From contig RPFO01000511.1 in NCBI GenBank assembly GCA_009746045.1, positions 1 to 20,309 of the forward strand: DNA of 20,309 nucleotides, read 5' to 3'. Below are positions 1-7,971 of the stretch, one piece after another. A program made the translations under genes and the position numbers. The stretch comes from Mesostigma viride (taxonomy: Eukaryota > Streptophyta > Mesostigmatophyceae > Mesostigmatales > Mesostigmataceae). Position 1 is the stretch's first letter. Each line of letters starts with the position of its first letter. The notes under the pieces were generated by a model that was given only the letters and a program-made list of their open reading frames with translations, made no database searches and was not told the DNA's origin.

Positions 1-105
1 CAAAGAATGAATAGAAAATGCCAATGGCGTTCCTGTCAGCTGCTGAAAATGCCCAAAAAACAAACCAAGGAAACACAAAAACAGACATGCATGGGAAATA
101 CGTAC

Positions 106-145
106 GCTCAGGTTCCTGGGCCTCATGTTCTTGGGTCGTCGCCAT
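106..145 (-). CDS. RING/TRAF-type zinc protein, exon 1 only (partial, left arm copy)
   Basis: This is the mirror copy of exon 1 of the gene at 10965-12506. The start codon is at 145, and 40 nt encode the same 13-residue Thr/Gln/Glu-rich start before a GTACGT donor; bases 1-105 are intron 1. The rest of the gene lies outside the window, so it is unknown whether this copy is complete. The conserved exon and donor argue that the left arm carries at least the beginning of a second copy. Confidence 0.6.
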
Positions 146-640
146 AGCTGGCTAGCTGCTGATAGTGGTATCCTGCTGCTGTTCTGAGTGGTTCGTGAGG
201 GTTTGGCTGCATTTTTGGTCGTGTTTGGGCTTTTGGCCTCGTGGGGAGGAGGACGAACGGCATATTCCCGGCATATTCCGGGAATATTCCCACGAATATG
301 CCGTGGGACGGTCGCTAGAAGGAAACTGTCGCGCCGCGTCGGCAGTTACGTGACAGGGATACGGACTGTCATGGCAGACTGACAGATCGACAGGTGTCAG
401 ACGGGACAGTGTGCCGACTGTCGTGGCAGATCTTCGTAACCGACACGCGGCGGAACCGGCGCGGCGCGGACTGACGTGGCACGCTGTCAGATCTGACGTG
501 GCACGGTACTGACATGGCAGGCCGTCCGAACCGGCAGCTGACGGATACGGCGTTGTACGGACTGTCATGTCAGACCGTTCAGACTGCCACGCGGCAGTCT
601 GGCATGACAATTGGACGGATCTAGCGGGAAATCTTACAAT
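146..640 (-). promoter_or_regulatory. Upstream region of the partial gene: AATATTCC and TGACGTGGCA motif clusters
   Basis: No gene is seen here. At 258-307, overlapping palindromic motifs (GCATATTCCGGGAATATTCC, then CGTGGGA) lie about 115-160 bp upstream of the start codon. Farther out, at 340-620, variants of TGWCRTGGCA and its complement recur at least seven times (CTGTCATGGCA, CTGACGTGGCA, CTGACATGGCA). The mirror region at 10461-10964 keeps these motifs although the DNA between them has diverged. Function as binding sites is inferred. Confidence 0.45.
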
Positions 641-841
641 ACGCAGTTACGTGTTTGTAGTAATCTGTACTACCTGTAGTATCACTGTGCATTTCTACTT
701 CTATACTCTCTGTACTACGAATCCTAGTGCAATTGTACTATGAGACGCCATGAGATAGAGACAAAGTCATGGATTTCCATTAGAATCATAATAAGGCTTA
801 ATGCCCATAGGGGACTTTGTCTATTCCAAAGGGGCACTTAG
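641..841 (-). terminator. 3' flank of the 211-aa F-box-like gene (left)
   Basis: The stretch is A+T rich. Read on the minus strand just after the stop, CTTTG and CAAAG form a 5-bp stem around 7 nt, nested inside TGCCC/GGGCA, followed by an AAGCCTTATTATG tract. Bases 720-841 are identical to the right arm although 541-720 differ heavily, which suggests constraint near the gene end. Farther out are GTAGTA-type repeats and no gene. Confidence 0.4.
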
Positions 842-1477
842 TTAGTGAACCCCCTCCAGGGCCAGGCGGCGACAGAACTTGTCGTACATCTTGTCGCAGG
901 TGGCATTCATGACCCTCAGTTCCCTCTCGCAGACAGCGGGGGAAAAGTTGACAGGCAGATAGGCGTGGTACTCGGCCTTCACGAGGTCCACGAGCACACG
1001 GCAATGCTCCTCTGCGGTCTTATCCTTATCCACCTGAGGAATGGATTCAACATACTCCTTCATCACATCCCACAGGCGGGGAATCGCGCAAACGCGGTCA
1101 GACAGCTTAACCTCTAGGTCGATGGCCAGAGTTGCCACCTCCATACGCCTATCGCCATACTTGCAGGCGTCCATCCTCTTCTCAAAAGTGGAAAGGGACT
1201 GCACACCGCCTTGAGCGATGGCGATGGCAAAGTTGCGCAGGGCCCATCCTGTATAGTGGCAAAACGGCCCTGGCTGCCTGCGCTTAGAGAGGAAGCGCCC
1301 CTCAAGCTCATTGGCAATAGCATCCAGCAGCTGCTTCATTCGCTGCTCTGTCTTAGCTTTGACAGCGTCCCACGGCACTTGCAGCTGCTTGCTGACACCA
1401 CACCCGTGGGGCCATGCCAACTCCACGATTTCGTGCACAATCTCAGCTGGCAGGCTGTTAAAAGTGGCAGCGGCCAT
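842..1477 (-). CDS. F-box-like protein, 211 aa (left copy)
   Basis: The N-terminus (residues about 5-36) reads FNSLPAEIVHEIVELAWPHG followed by a Val-Ser-Lys and Trp-Asp-Ala-Val, the pattern of an F-box (LPxEI, a hydrophobic helix, then V-x-K and W). F-box proteins normally bind Skp1 in SCF ubiquitin ligases; no recognisable substrate-binding repeats follow, and the rest is helical and charged. It is a distant paralogue of the 223-aa protein at 4131-4802: both have the F-box start and a later SIP-x-VD motif. It differs from the right copy at four residues. The gene diverges from the zinc-protein gene across a shared 555-bp promoter region. Its start codon lies about 80 bp downstream of a GGGTACAAAGGTC box. 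The F-box call is motif-based and moderate in certainty. Confidence 0.8.
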   Translation of the reverse strand: MAAATFNSLPAEIVHEIVELAWPHGCGVSKQLQVPWDAVKAKTEQRMKQLLDAIANELEGRFLSKRRQPGPFCHYTGWALRNFAIAIAQGGVQSLSTFEKRMDACKYGDRRMEVATLAIDLEVKLSDRVCAIPRLWDVMKEYVESIPQVDKDKTAEEHCRVLVDLVKAEYHAYLPVNFSPAVCERELRVMNATCDKMYDKFCRRLALEGVH

Positions 1478-2032
1478 GTCTTCTTTGTGGTAGTGGTGCT
1501 AGTGCTGTTGGGATGCTGGAGCAGGCGAGAAGTGCCCACTTTGACGTGGTGTCGGACCTTTGTACCCGCCCCACGGCATCTTCGCGGAATATTCCGTGGA
1601 CGACGATCTCCCACGGGACGCTGCCACGTGGCGGAGATCGGACGGTCCACGGCAATTCAGATCTCCCATGATAGTACGGCGTATCTCGGATACGGCGCGG
1701 CGCCGGTACGGCCGGACCAGTATCATGGATACTGGTCCGAGTACCGTGGCACGGCATTCCGCCACGTCACTACCGCGCCGCGCCGCGCCGCGCCATGGAA
1801 CCTTCTAGAGGATCGATCCCAGCCGTCCGATGAAGATCTCGTGGGAGGGCCAGTTTCCACAGGTACAAAGGTCGTGCAGGCCTACCAAATGCACCATCAC
1901 ACCACAGAACAGCCATAGCCAGCGCAGAAAACAACAGCAGACCGCCATGTTCCCGTTGATGCAGCAGCTGGGCCATTGTTCGGCCTCAGACTAGGGCACG
2001 ACTAGGGCCTTGCATGGGCTTGGTTCTCCCAG
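1478..2032. promoter_or_regulatory. Bidirectional promoter region between F-box-like and zinc-protein genes (left)
   Basis: No gene is seen. Two outward-facing copies of GGTACAAAGGTC lie at 1554-1567 (minus, for the F-box-like gene) and 1861-1872 (plus, for the zinc-protein gene). Between them are GGAATATTCCGTGG at about 1588, GCCACGTGGC at 1625, a 25-bp near-palindrome at 1714-1738 (GGACCAGTATC, ATG, GATACTGGTCC) and a GCGCC-rich run at about 1774. TACAAAG is probably a TATA-like element. Indels not divisible by three between the arms at 1950-2032 argue that this part is not coding. Confidence 0.5.
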
Positions 2033-3127
2033 ATGCTATGGATTGCCATATCCTCGCTGCACAAAACTAGGACTGGTTGTTCCGCCATAGCTCCTGCGCT
2101 TGTGCCAGTGCCTGCGCCTGTGCCAGCGCCAGTGCCTGTGATTGTGCCAGTGCCAGTGCCTGCTGCGCCAGTGCCTGAGCCTGTGTACGTGCCTGCTCCT
2201 CTCCCTGGGCTATTCGCCCCTCGGTTTAAGGACTCTGACATTTGGCCTCCAGCAGGCCATGTGTGGCCAAATGGTAGTGGCGATTCCAAGTTTCCTCTGG
2301 TGCATTGCGTCACCTGCAAAAAGGTGCCGGAGAGGGCAGTGTGCAAGAAGGAGAACGGGGAGATGCAGTGCCGGGGGTGCGCTCTGGATGAACTGAGCGA
2401 CAAGGTGGATGCACTAGGTCCCTCTCCTCCCACGGAGCAGGTGCAGGAGACTGTCAAGAATTTTGACACGGGCTTGCAGATTTACAAGTACGAATATGAG
2501 CCCAAGCGTCTCCCGCCTCCTCCCACCGGCTACCCTCTGTCCAAGTGCATGTGCGCTGTGTGCAAGAAGCCTGCTCTCCACGCGCACGAAGTGGTGAAGG
2601 AGGTCACCCCTCAGATGCTGGAGACCACTTCCCATTTCCGTGTTGCCAAGCTCGTGGTTGGCGACGTCGTTTGTGGGATCTGCCGCAACGAGTTCCTGGC
2701 CCAGTATGTCGACAACAACGTGGTCATCAGCAAGGCCATGTCTCGCGGCATGCAGTATTGGGAGTACAAGGGCCATATCGATGAGGTGTTCCAGTACAAC
2801 GAGGAACTCCACAAGATGGCAGAGCGCGCCCAGGACAACACGCACACGGCCCCTCCAGTGACAAGTTTTACTGGCCTCGCAGGCAGTGCCAGAAGTGCAT
2901 GAAGCGCATCGACATCAACGTGCAGAACCTGTATGTGGCTCCAAGGCCTCGTTCTTTGACGTTGACTTGGTCTGCTACGAGTGCGCCAAGTTCTGCAGCC
3001 TCGTTTCTGAGGCTGTCGCTTTCCCGGGCTTTAGCCGCCCCAACAACCGTCTCAAGCGTAATGCAGAGGCCGGGGCTTCCTTCTGTACGATGTTGTGGGG
3101 TCCAACAAGCCCTATTTCTTCGCGTAG
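2033..3127 (+). pseudogene. Multi-CxxC zinc protein, frame-disrupted left copy
   Basis: This is the mirror of the intact 365-aa gene at 7972-9069. The frame is open from the ATG at 2033 through about residue 270, covering the Pro/Val-rich start and the first two zinc modules. Three single-base deletions relative to the right copy follow, near 2847, near 2958 and in a run of G near 3073. The third zinc module is therefore read out of frame and translation would end near 2902; the three deletions together restore the frame for the last few codons. Sequencing error cannot be excluded, since all changes are single bases and one lies in a homopolymer. If real, this arm has lost the C-terminal module. 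Confidence 0.75.
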
Positions 3128-3203
3128 GGTGTCATCTGGGCACTTGATTGGCCCATGCAAGCCTATGGAGGCTACTGTTGATAGGGACTTGTGGTATTCT
3201 ATT

Positions 3204-3250
3204 TTGTAATGAATAAGACTCTTTGCATGCAAATCCAACACTCATGCACT
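3204..3250 (+). terminator. Conserved 3' box of the zinc-protein gene (left)
   Basis: TTGTAATGAATAAGACTC is followed by TTGCATGCAAATCCAACAC about 77 bp after the stop. The same two-part box occurs at 12608-12652 after an unrelated gene. AATAA with a downstream TTGCATGCAA palindrome suggests a cleavage and polyadenylation or termination signal. A TAGGACTTGA motif follows at 3255-3264. Confidence 0.6.
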
Positions 3251-3273
3251 AGGCGTAGGACTTGACTTGTTTG

Positions 3274-3877
3274 CGAAAAGTTCGGGCTATGCGGATAGCC
3301 CGAACTTTTGGGGATAGCCCGAACTTTTGGAAACCTTGCTAGGGAAAAGTAAAAGTTTCCAGTGAGGATCCCAGCCATTTGAAAAGTTCGGGCTATGGTT
3401 CGGGCTATCAGTTTATAGCCCGAACCGGACCCTTTTCCCCTTGGGCGGTGGTGTCATGCATTGTACATGGGGTAGGGACTTGGTTATTTGGACAGTGTGC
3501 AGTGTATGTGTGTGTTTCTTCCTTAGATTGCTAACACATAAAATATAGGGGTATTTCCTGTATATACAGATAGGATTGCTAACACATAAAATATAGGGTA
3601 TTAGCTATGATTATTTATAGATGACAATTGCTAACACATAAAATTTTATGTGTTGGGAAACAGAGTAAAAGAAAGAGTAGCATCCACCCATAGCAACACA
3701 CCGCCCAGAGGGGAAAAAGGGGAGGTTCGGGCTATAAATCGATAGCCCGAACCATAGCCCGAACTTTTCAAAATGGCTGGGATCCCCACTGGAAACTTTT
3801 ACTTTTCCCTAGCAAGGTTTCGAAAAGTTCGGGCTATCCCCAAAAGTTCGGGCTATCCGCATAGCACGAACTTTTCG
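3274..3877. mobile_element. 604-bp foldback / MITE-like element (left copy)
   Basis: Long terminal inverted repeats of about 180 bp (about 3274-3455 and 3690-3877) begin CGAAAAGTTCGGGCTATGCG and contain several AAAAGTTCGGGCTAT units in both orientations. The middle is A+T rich with three TTGCTAACACATAAAAT repeats (3528, 3576, 3628) and a perfect 22-bp palindrome at 3633-3654. There is no transposase or other ORF, and no clear target duplication. A related 804-bp element is at 15896-16699. Non-autonomous transposon is the best fit; a structural or replication element is the alternative. Confidence 0.65.
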
Positions 3878-4130
3878 TGGGAGCCTATGGATGGGCGCCA
3901 CGTGGCACGGTATCCCACGAGTTGCCGGCGCCGCGCCGGCGCGACGCTCCACGGAATATCGTGGGACGCCGCGCCGGCGCGACGCTTGCACGGCACTATC
4001 GTGGGACGCCGTGGCCGCGAGGGTATAAAAGCGGAGTCACGGGCGTTTGGGGGTAGGTCTCGCCTCCGACACTGCCAGGCACACAGTCATCCACACGCAG
4101 ACAGCCATCCTTACAGCTGTAAAATACACA
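3878..4130 (+). promoter_or_regulatory. Promoter of the 223-aa F-box-like gene (left)
   Basis: GCCACGTGGC lies at about 3898-3907. Two copies of GCCGCGCCGGCGCGACGCT follow with a 38-bp period (3930, 3968), each followed by a sequence ending ATCGTGGGAC. The core promoter has TATAAAAG at 4024-4031, then GCGGAG and GGGCGTTTGGGGGT. The same core arrangement occurs at 14341-14370. The start codon is about 107 bp downstream of the TATA box. Confidence 0.7.
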
Positions 4131-4802
4131 ATGGCCCATGCTGGTGCTACTTTCGAGGATCTGCCAAGCGAAATTTTGTTTGTTTTGGCAGAGCTCAGCT
4201 GGCCCTACTTGCGTGGTGTGAACAAGGCCTCTCACAAGGAATGGGAGGCCGTGCTGGCGATAATGGAGGCAAAGGTTCGCGCTGTGCGCAATTTGATTGA
4301 CGAGGAACTGGAGTTCCGCGATGCCAACCCCTATTGGTGGTTCGTCGATATAAAGAAGGTGACACCCCGCCGCCTGTATGAGATGACGCCTGATCAGCTG
4401 AGGGCCATTTATGACAAGGTGTCTGTGCCCCGCTTGCGTGAGGCGGAGGGGTACTTGTACACTACCCGCGCTGATCGTTTGGAGCAGATGGATCACGCGT
4501 ACACTGATTTTGTGGAGGTGCTCAACCGAACTGTCAAGGTCCCCGTTGGCCCCCACACTAAGGCGGCGAGGGACGCCTATTTTGCGTCCATTCCTGATGT
4601 GGATCGCGAGAATGTGATGGAGCGTCGCGTTGATGAGTTGGTCACTGTTCTGTGCGCGGGATTGGTGGCTGACGACACGGAGGCCAACGGGGGCGTGCCA
4701 ACGGGTTTGGCCGACCTTCTCAGCGACATTTTCGATGAGTACAAGCACCGGATGATCGGTCGTATCTTCACCCATCCATCGTATAACCGGGTGATGCCTT
4801 AA
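4131..4802 (+). CDS. F-box-like protein, 223 aa (left copy)
   Basis: The start at 4131 is chosen over an in-frame ATG at 4047 because 4047 lies only about 16 bp after the TATA box, probably upstream of the RNA start, and 4131 places FEDLPSEILFVLAELSWPYL at the N-terminus. That segment, followed by V-N-K-A and K-E-W, matches an F-box (residues about 6-38), the Skp1-binding part of SCF ubiquitin ligases. The remainder is charged and helical, with SIPDVDRE late in the protein as in the 211-aa paralogue (SIPQVDKD). No substrate-binding repeats are recognisable. The right-arm copy encodes an identical protein, so this is the most conserved part of the palindrome. A hairpin at 4824-4851 follows the stop. 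Confidence 0.85.
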   Translation: MAHAGATFEDLPSEILFVLAELSWPYLRGVNKASHKEWEAVLAIMEAKVRAVRNLIDEELEFRDANPYWWFVDIKKVTPRRLYEMTPDQLRAIYDKVSVPRLREAEGYLYTTRADRLEQMDHAYTDFVEVLNRTVKVPVGPHTKAARDAYFASIPDVDRENVMERRVDELVTVLCAGLVADDTEANGGVPTGLADLLSDIFDEYKHRMIGRIFTHPSYNRVMP

Positions 4803-4823
4803 ACAGGCAAATAGGGATCAACT

Positions 4824-4851
4824 GATATAGCCTATTGGAAAAGGCTATATC
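4824..4851 (+). terminator. Hairpin after F-box-like gene (left)
   Basis: GATATAGCCT and AGGCTATATC form a perfect 10-bp stem around an 8-nt loop, 21 bp after the stop, followed by TTTTAATAAGACC about 25 bp later. Hairpins at transcript ends are known in several giant viruses; the role here is inferred from position. Confidence 0.65.
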
Positions 4852-5029
4852 CCATGGACTGTCTTATATAACTTTTAATAAGACCGATTCCTATTGAAAT
4901 TTGTCTCACAATGAGTCCCACAATGAGCCCCACTTAAAAAAAAATCTAAACCGCATACTATAAATAGCTAATGGAGCTATAGGGGTACCAGATTCCCACG
5001 AACAATAGGGATTTCCCGCCACCCGCGCC
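4852..5029. other. A+T-rich spacer with CACAATGAG repeats and a TATA-like motif (left)
   Basis: Two tandem copies of a 12-bp TCYCACAATGAG unit (about 4904-4927) lead into CCCACAATGAGCCCCAC at 4917-4933, which recurs exactly at 15128-15144 after another gene. An A9 run and ACTATAAATAGC (about 4968-4979) follow, then an imperfect inverted repeat ATAGCT/AGCTAT. No convincing gene starts from the TATA-like motif; any transcript would enter the repeat array. Confidence 0.4.
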
Positions 5030-5466
5030 TGTCACGTGACTTGTCTGCCACGTGGCATGACCCGATTGGTCAGCCCAGTCTCGTGGGATTCCAGATTCAC
5101 ATGGTGCCACGTGGCAGCCACCCATCGACAGGGTGTCCCATGGGACTCCAGGGACCCCCATGGGTGCCACGTGGCAGGATCCCATTGGACAGGGTGTATC
5201 ATGGGACGCCAGGGTCCCTGGGTGCCACGTGGCGGGTTCCGATTGGACAGGGAGTACCATGGGAGTACAGGGTCCCACGGAGATTCGGGGTCCCTGGTGC
5301 CACGTGGCGGTTACTGATTGGACAGGGAGTCCCATGGGTGCCACGTGGCAGCGTCCCATTGGACAGGGAGGTCCCATGGGTGGCCAGGGTCCCAGGGGTC
5401 CCGGTGCCACGTGGCAGTCGCTGATTGGCCAGATAGTCCCATGGGAATCTCAGGGTGCCACGTGGC
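5030..5466 (+). repeat. Array of composite CACGTG-N8-ATTGG elements, left half
   Basis: GCCACGTGGC occurs eight times (5047, 5106, 5166, 5224, 5299, 5340, 5406, 5457), 41 to 75 bp apart. Seven of the eight are followed after exactly 8 nt by ATTGG; in the copy at 5106 that position reads ATCGA. Most ATTGG sites are followed by ACAGGG and CCATGGGA. GTCACGTGAC precedes the array at 5030. The fixed spacing suggests paired binding of a CACGTG-binding factor and a CCAAT-binding factor. Candidate roles are enhancer, replication origin or terminus-associated control region. Confidence 0.8.
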
Positions 5467-5632
5467 AGCCTCCCATTGGCGGCTACTACGCCAGGGTCCC
5501 TGGCAGGGTCCCACGATATATTTATCCCAACAATTGACGGGTTAGAGGCGCCTCTAACCCGTCAATTGTTGGGATAAATATATCGTGGGACCCTGCCAGG
5601 GACCCTGGCGTAGTAGCCGCCAATGGGAGGCT
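5467..5632. other. Perfect centre of the giant palindrome
   Basis: The two halves are exact reverse complements with no spacer, meeting at 5549/5550 within GACGGGTTAGAGGC and its complement. Flanking blocks include CAGGGTCCC motifs and the A+T-rich CGATATATTTATCCC. Such DNA can extrude a cruciform or represent a resolved hairpin end. GGGTTAG at the tip resembles one telomeric unit, but only a single copy is present. Confidence 0.9.
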
Positions 5633-6069
5633 GCCACGTGGCACCCTGAGATTCCCATGGGACTATCTGGCCAATCAGCGACTGCCACGTGGCACCGGGA
5701 CCCCTGGGACCCTGGCCACCCATGGGACCTCCCTGTCCAATGGGACGCTGCCACGTGGCACCCATGGGACTCCCTGTCCAATCGTAACCGCCACGTGGCA
5801 CCGGGACCCCGAATCTCCGTGGGACCCTGTACTCCCATGGTACTCCCTGTCCAATCGGAACCCGCCACGTGGCACCCAGGGACCCTGGCGTCCCATGATA
5901 CACCCTGTCCAATGGGATCCTGCCACGTGGCACCCATGGGGGTCCCTGGAGTCCCATGGGACACCCTGTCGAGTGGGTGGCTGCCACGTGGCACCATGTG
6001 AATCTGGAATCCCACGAGACTGGGCTGACCAATCGGGTCATGCCACGTGGCAGACAAGTCACGTGACAG
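5633..6069 (-). repeat. Array of composite CACGTG-N8-ATTGG elements, right half
   Basis: This is the mirror of 5030-5466, with eight GCCACGTGGC sites from 5633 to 6051, each paired on the minus strand with ATTGG at the same 8-nt spacing where conserved. It differs from the left half by a few single-base indels (near 5788, 5802 and 5968), which fall between the motifs and not inside them. Confidence 0.8.
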
Positions 6070-6246
6070 GCGCGGGTGGCGGGAAATCCCTATTCTTCGT
6101 GGGAATCTGGTACCCCTATAGCTCCATTAGCTATTTATAGTATGCGGTTTAGATTTTTTTTTAAGTGGGGCTCATTGTGGGACTCATTGTGAGACAAATT
6201 TCAATAGGAATCGGTCTTATTAAAAGTTATATAAGACAGTCCATGG
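6070..6246. other. A+T-rich spacer (right), mirror of 4852-5029
   Basis: It contains the inverted CACAATGAG repeats, the T9 run and the TATA-like CTATTTATAG in mirror orientation. No gene is seen. Confidence 0.4.
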
Positions 6247-6274
6247 GATATAGCCTTTTCCAATAGGCTATATC
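6247..6274 (-). terminator. Hairpin after F-box-like gene (right)
   Basis: The same 10-bp stem and 8-nt loop as at 4824-4851, 21 bp past the stop of the minus-strand gene. Confidence 0.65.
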
Positions 6275-6295
6275 AGTTGATCCCTATTTGCCTGT

Positions 6296-6967
6296 TTAAG
6301 GCATCACCCGGTTATACGATGGATGGGTGAAGATACGACCGATCATCCGGTGCTTGTACTCATCGAAAATGTCGCTGAGAAGGTCGGCCAAACCCGTTGG
6401 CACGCCCCCGTTGGCCTCCGTGTCGTCAGCCACCAATCCCGCGCACAGAACAGTGACCAACTCATCAACGCGACGCTCCATCACATTCTCGCGATCCACA
6501 TCAGGAATGGACGCAAAATAGGCGTCCCTCGCCGCCTTAGTGTGGGGGCCAACGGGGACCTTGACAGTTCGGTTGAGCACCTCCACAAAATCAGTGTACG
6601 CGTGATCCATCTGCTCCAAACGATCAGCGCGGGTAGTGTACAAGTACCCCTCCGCCTCACGCAAGCGGGGCACAGACACCTTGTCATAAATGGCCCTCAG
6701 CTGATCAGGCGTCATCTCATACAGGCGGCGGGGTGTCACCTTCTTTATATCGACGAACCACCAATAGGGGTTGGCATCGCGGAACTCCAGTTCCTCGTCA
6801 ATCAAATTGCGCACAGCGCGAACCTTTGCCTCCATTATCGCCAGCACGGCCTCCCATTCCTTGTGAGAGGCCTTGTTCACACCACGCAAGTAGGGCCAGC
6901 TGAGCTCTGCCAAAACAAACAAAATTTCGCTTGGCAGATCCTCGAAAGTAGCACCAGCATGGGCCAT
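6296..6967 (-). CDS. F-box-like protein, 223 aa (right copy)
   Basis: This is identical in protein sequence to the left copy at 4131-4802: an N-terminal F-box-like segment (LPSEILFVLAELSW, then V-N-K and K-E-W) and a helical remainder with SIPDVDRE. The start at 6967 is chosen for the same reason: an in-frame ATG at 7051 lies too close to the TATA box. The two copies are transcribed toward each other, both pointing to the palindrome centre. Complete identity here against clear divergence farther out suggests homogenisation near the dyad or strong selection. Confidence 0.85.
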   Translation of the reverse strand: MAHAGATFEDLPSEILFVLAELSWPYLRGVNKASHKEWEAVLAIMEAKVRAVRNLIDEELEFRDANPYWWFVDIKKVTPRRLYEMTPDQLRAIYDKVSVPRLREAEGYLYTTRADRLEQMDHAYTDFVEVLNRTVKVPVGPHTKAARDAYFASIPDVDRENVMERRVDELVTVLCAGLVADDTEANGGVPTGLADLLSDIFDEYKHRMIGRIFTHPSYNRVMP

Positions 6968-7220
6968 TGTGTATTTTACAGCTGTAAGGATGGCTGTCTG
7001 CGTGTGGATGACTGTGTGCCTGGCAGTGTCGGAGGCGAGACCTACCCCCAAACGCCCGTGACTCCGCTTTTATACCCTCGGCCACGGCGTCCCACGATAG
7101 TGCCGTGCAAGCGTCGCGCCGGCGCGGCGTCCCACGATATTCCGTGGAGCGTCGCGCCGGCGCGGCGCCGGCAACTCTCGTGGGATACCGTGCCACGTGG
7201 CGCCCATCCATAGGCTCCCA
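6968..7220 (-). promoter_or_regulatory. Promoter of the 223-aa F-box-like gene (right)
   Basis: Mirror of 3878-4130: on the minus strand GCCACGTGGC, two GCCGGCGCGACGC-type blocks, then TATAAAAGCGGAG and GGGCGTTTGGGGGT at about 7045-7075. Small indels distinguish the GC-rich blocks from the left copy; the core promoter is unchanged. Confidence 0.65.
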
Positions 7221-7825
7221 CGAAAAGTTCGTGCTATGCGGATAGCCCGAACTTTTGGGGATAGCCCGAACTTTTCGAAACCTTGCTAGGGAAAAGTAAA
7301 AGTTTCCAGTGGGGATCCCAGCCATTTTGAAAAGTTCGGGCTATGGTTCGGGCTATCGATTTATAGCCCGAACCTCCCCTTTTTCCCTCTGGGCGGTGTG
7401 TTGCTATGGGTGGATGCTACTCTTTCTTTTACTCTGTTTCCCAACACATAAAATTTTATGTGTTAGCAATTGTCATCTATAAATAATCATAGCTAATACC
7501 CCTATATTTTATGTGTTAGCAATCCTATCTGTATATACAGGAAATACCCCTATATTTTATGTGTTAGCAATCTAAGGAAGAAACACACACATACACTGCA
7601 CACTGTCCAAATAACCAAGTCCCTACCCCATGTACAATGCATGACACCACCGCCCAAGGGGAAAAAGGGTCCGGTTCGGGCTATAAACTGATAGCCCGAA
7701 CCATAGCCCGAACTTTTCAAATGGCTGGGATCCTCACTGGAAACTTTTACTTTTCCCTAGCAAGGTTTCCAAAAGTTCGGGCTATCCCCAAAAGTTCGGG
7801 CTATCCGCATAGCCCGAACTTTTCG
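7221..7825. mobile_element. 605-bp foldback / MITE-like element (right copy)
   Basis: Mirror of 3274-3877 with the same long inverted ends of AAAAGTTCGGGCTAT units and A+T-rich TTGCTAACACATAAAAT core. It differs from the left copy at only a few bases, so it was present before the palindrome formed or has been homogenised with it. It contains no coding capacity. Confidence 0.65.
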
Positions 7826-7851
7826 CAAACAAGTCAAGTCCTACGCCTAGT

Positions 7852-7895
7852 GCATGAGTGTTGGATTTGCATGCAAAGAGTCTTATTCATTACAA
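7852..7895 (-). terminator. Conserved 3' box of the zinc-protein gene (right)
   Basis: Mirror of 3204-3250: on the minus strand TTGTAATGAATAAGACTC followed by TTGCATGCAAATCCAACAC, about 77 bp after the stop. Confidence 0.6.
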
Positions 7896-7971
7896 AATAG
7901 AATACCACAAGTCCCTATCAACAGTAGCCTCCATAGGCTTGCATGGGCCAATCAAGTGCCCAGATGACACC

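Larger units (their letters stand above)
1..5549. repeat. Left arm of giant palindrome
   Basis: This arm is the reverse complement of 5550-11110. Position x pairs with about 11099-x near the centre and 11110-x at the outer end, so a net 11 bases of small indels have accumulated. The 83 bp next to the dyad match perfectly. Base 1 still pairs with the right arm, so the repeat continues beyond the window. The arms are not perfect copies: intergenic DNA at 541-720 differs at about 20 places from its partner, while the 223-aa gene is identical on both sides. Confidence 0.97.

Noticed and set aside
1211-1918. 235-aa plus-strand frame overlapping the 211-aa gene and promoter (mirror 9186-9893)
   Set aside because: It is antisense to the F-box-like gene and crosses the divergent promoter; no domain.
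4047-4130. Upstream in-frame ATG adding 28 residues to the F-box-like protein
   Set aside because: It lies about 16 bp after the TATA box, probably before the RNA start, and separates the F-box from the N-terminus.
5036-6062. Open frames of 80-167 aa in several frames across the CACGTG array on both strands
   Set aside because: They arise from stop-poor repeats, exist in many frames at once, are interrupted by single-base indels between arms, and are Gly/Trp/His-rich repeat translations.
6323-7213. 296-aa plus-strand frame antisense to the F-box-like gene, and its mirror 259-aa frame at 3996-4775
   Set aside because: They run opposite to a gene with promoter, hairpin and F-box motif and have no recognisable domain; GC-rich third positions keep the antisense frame open.
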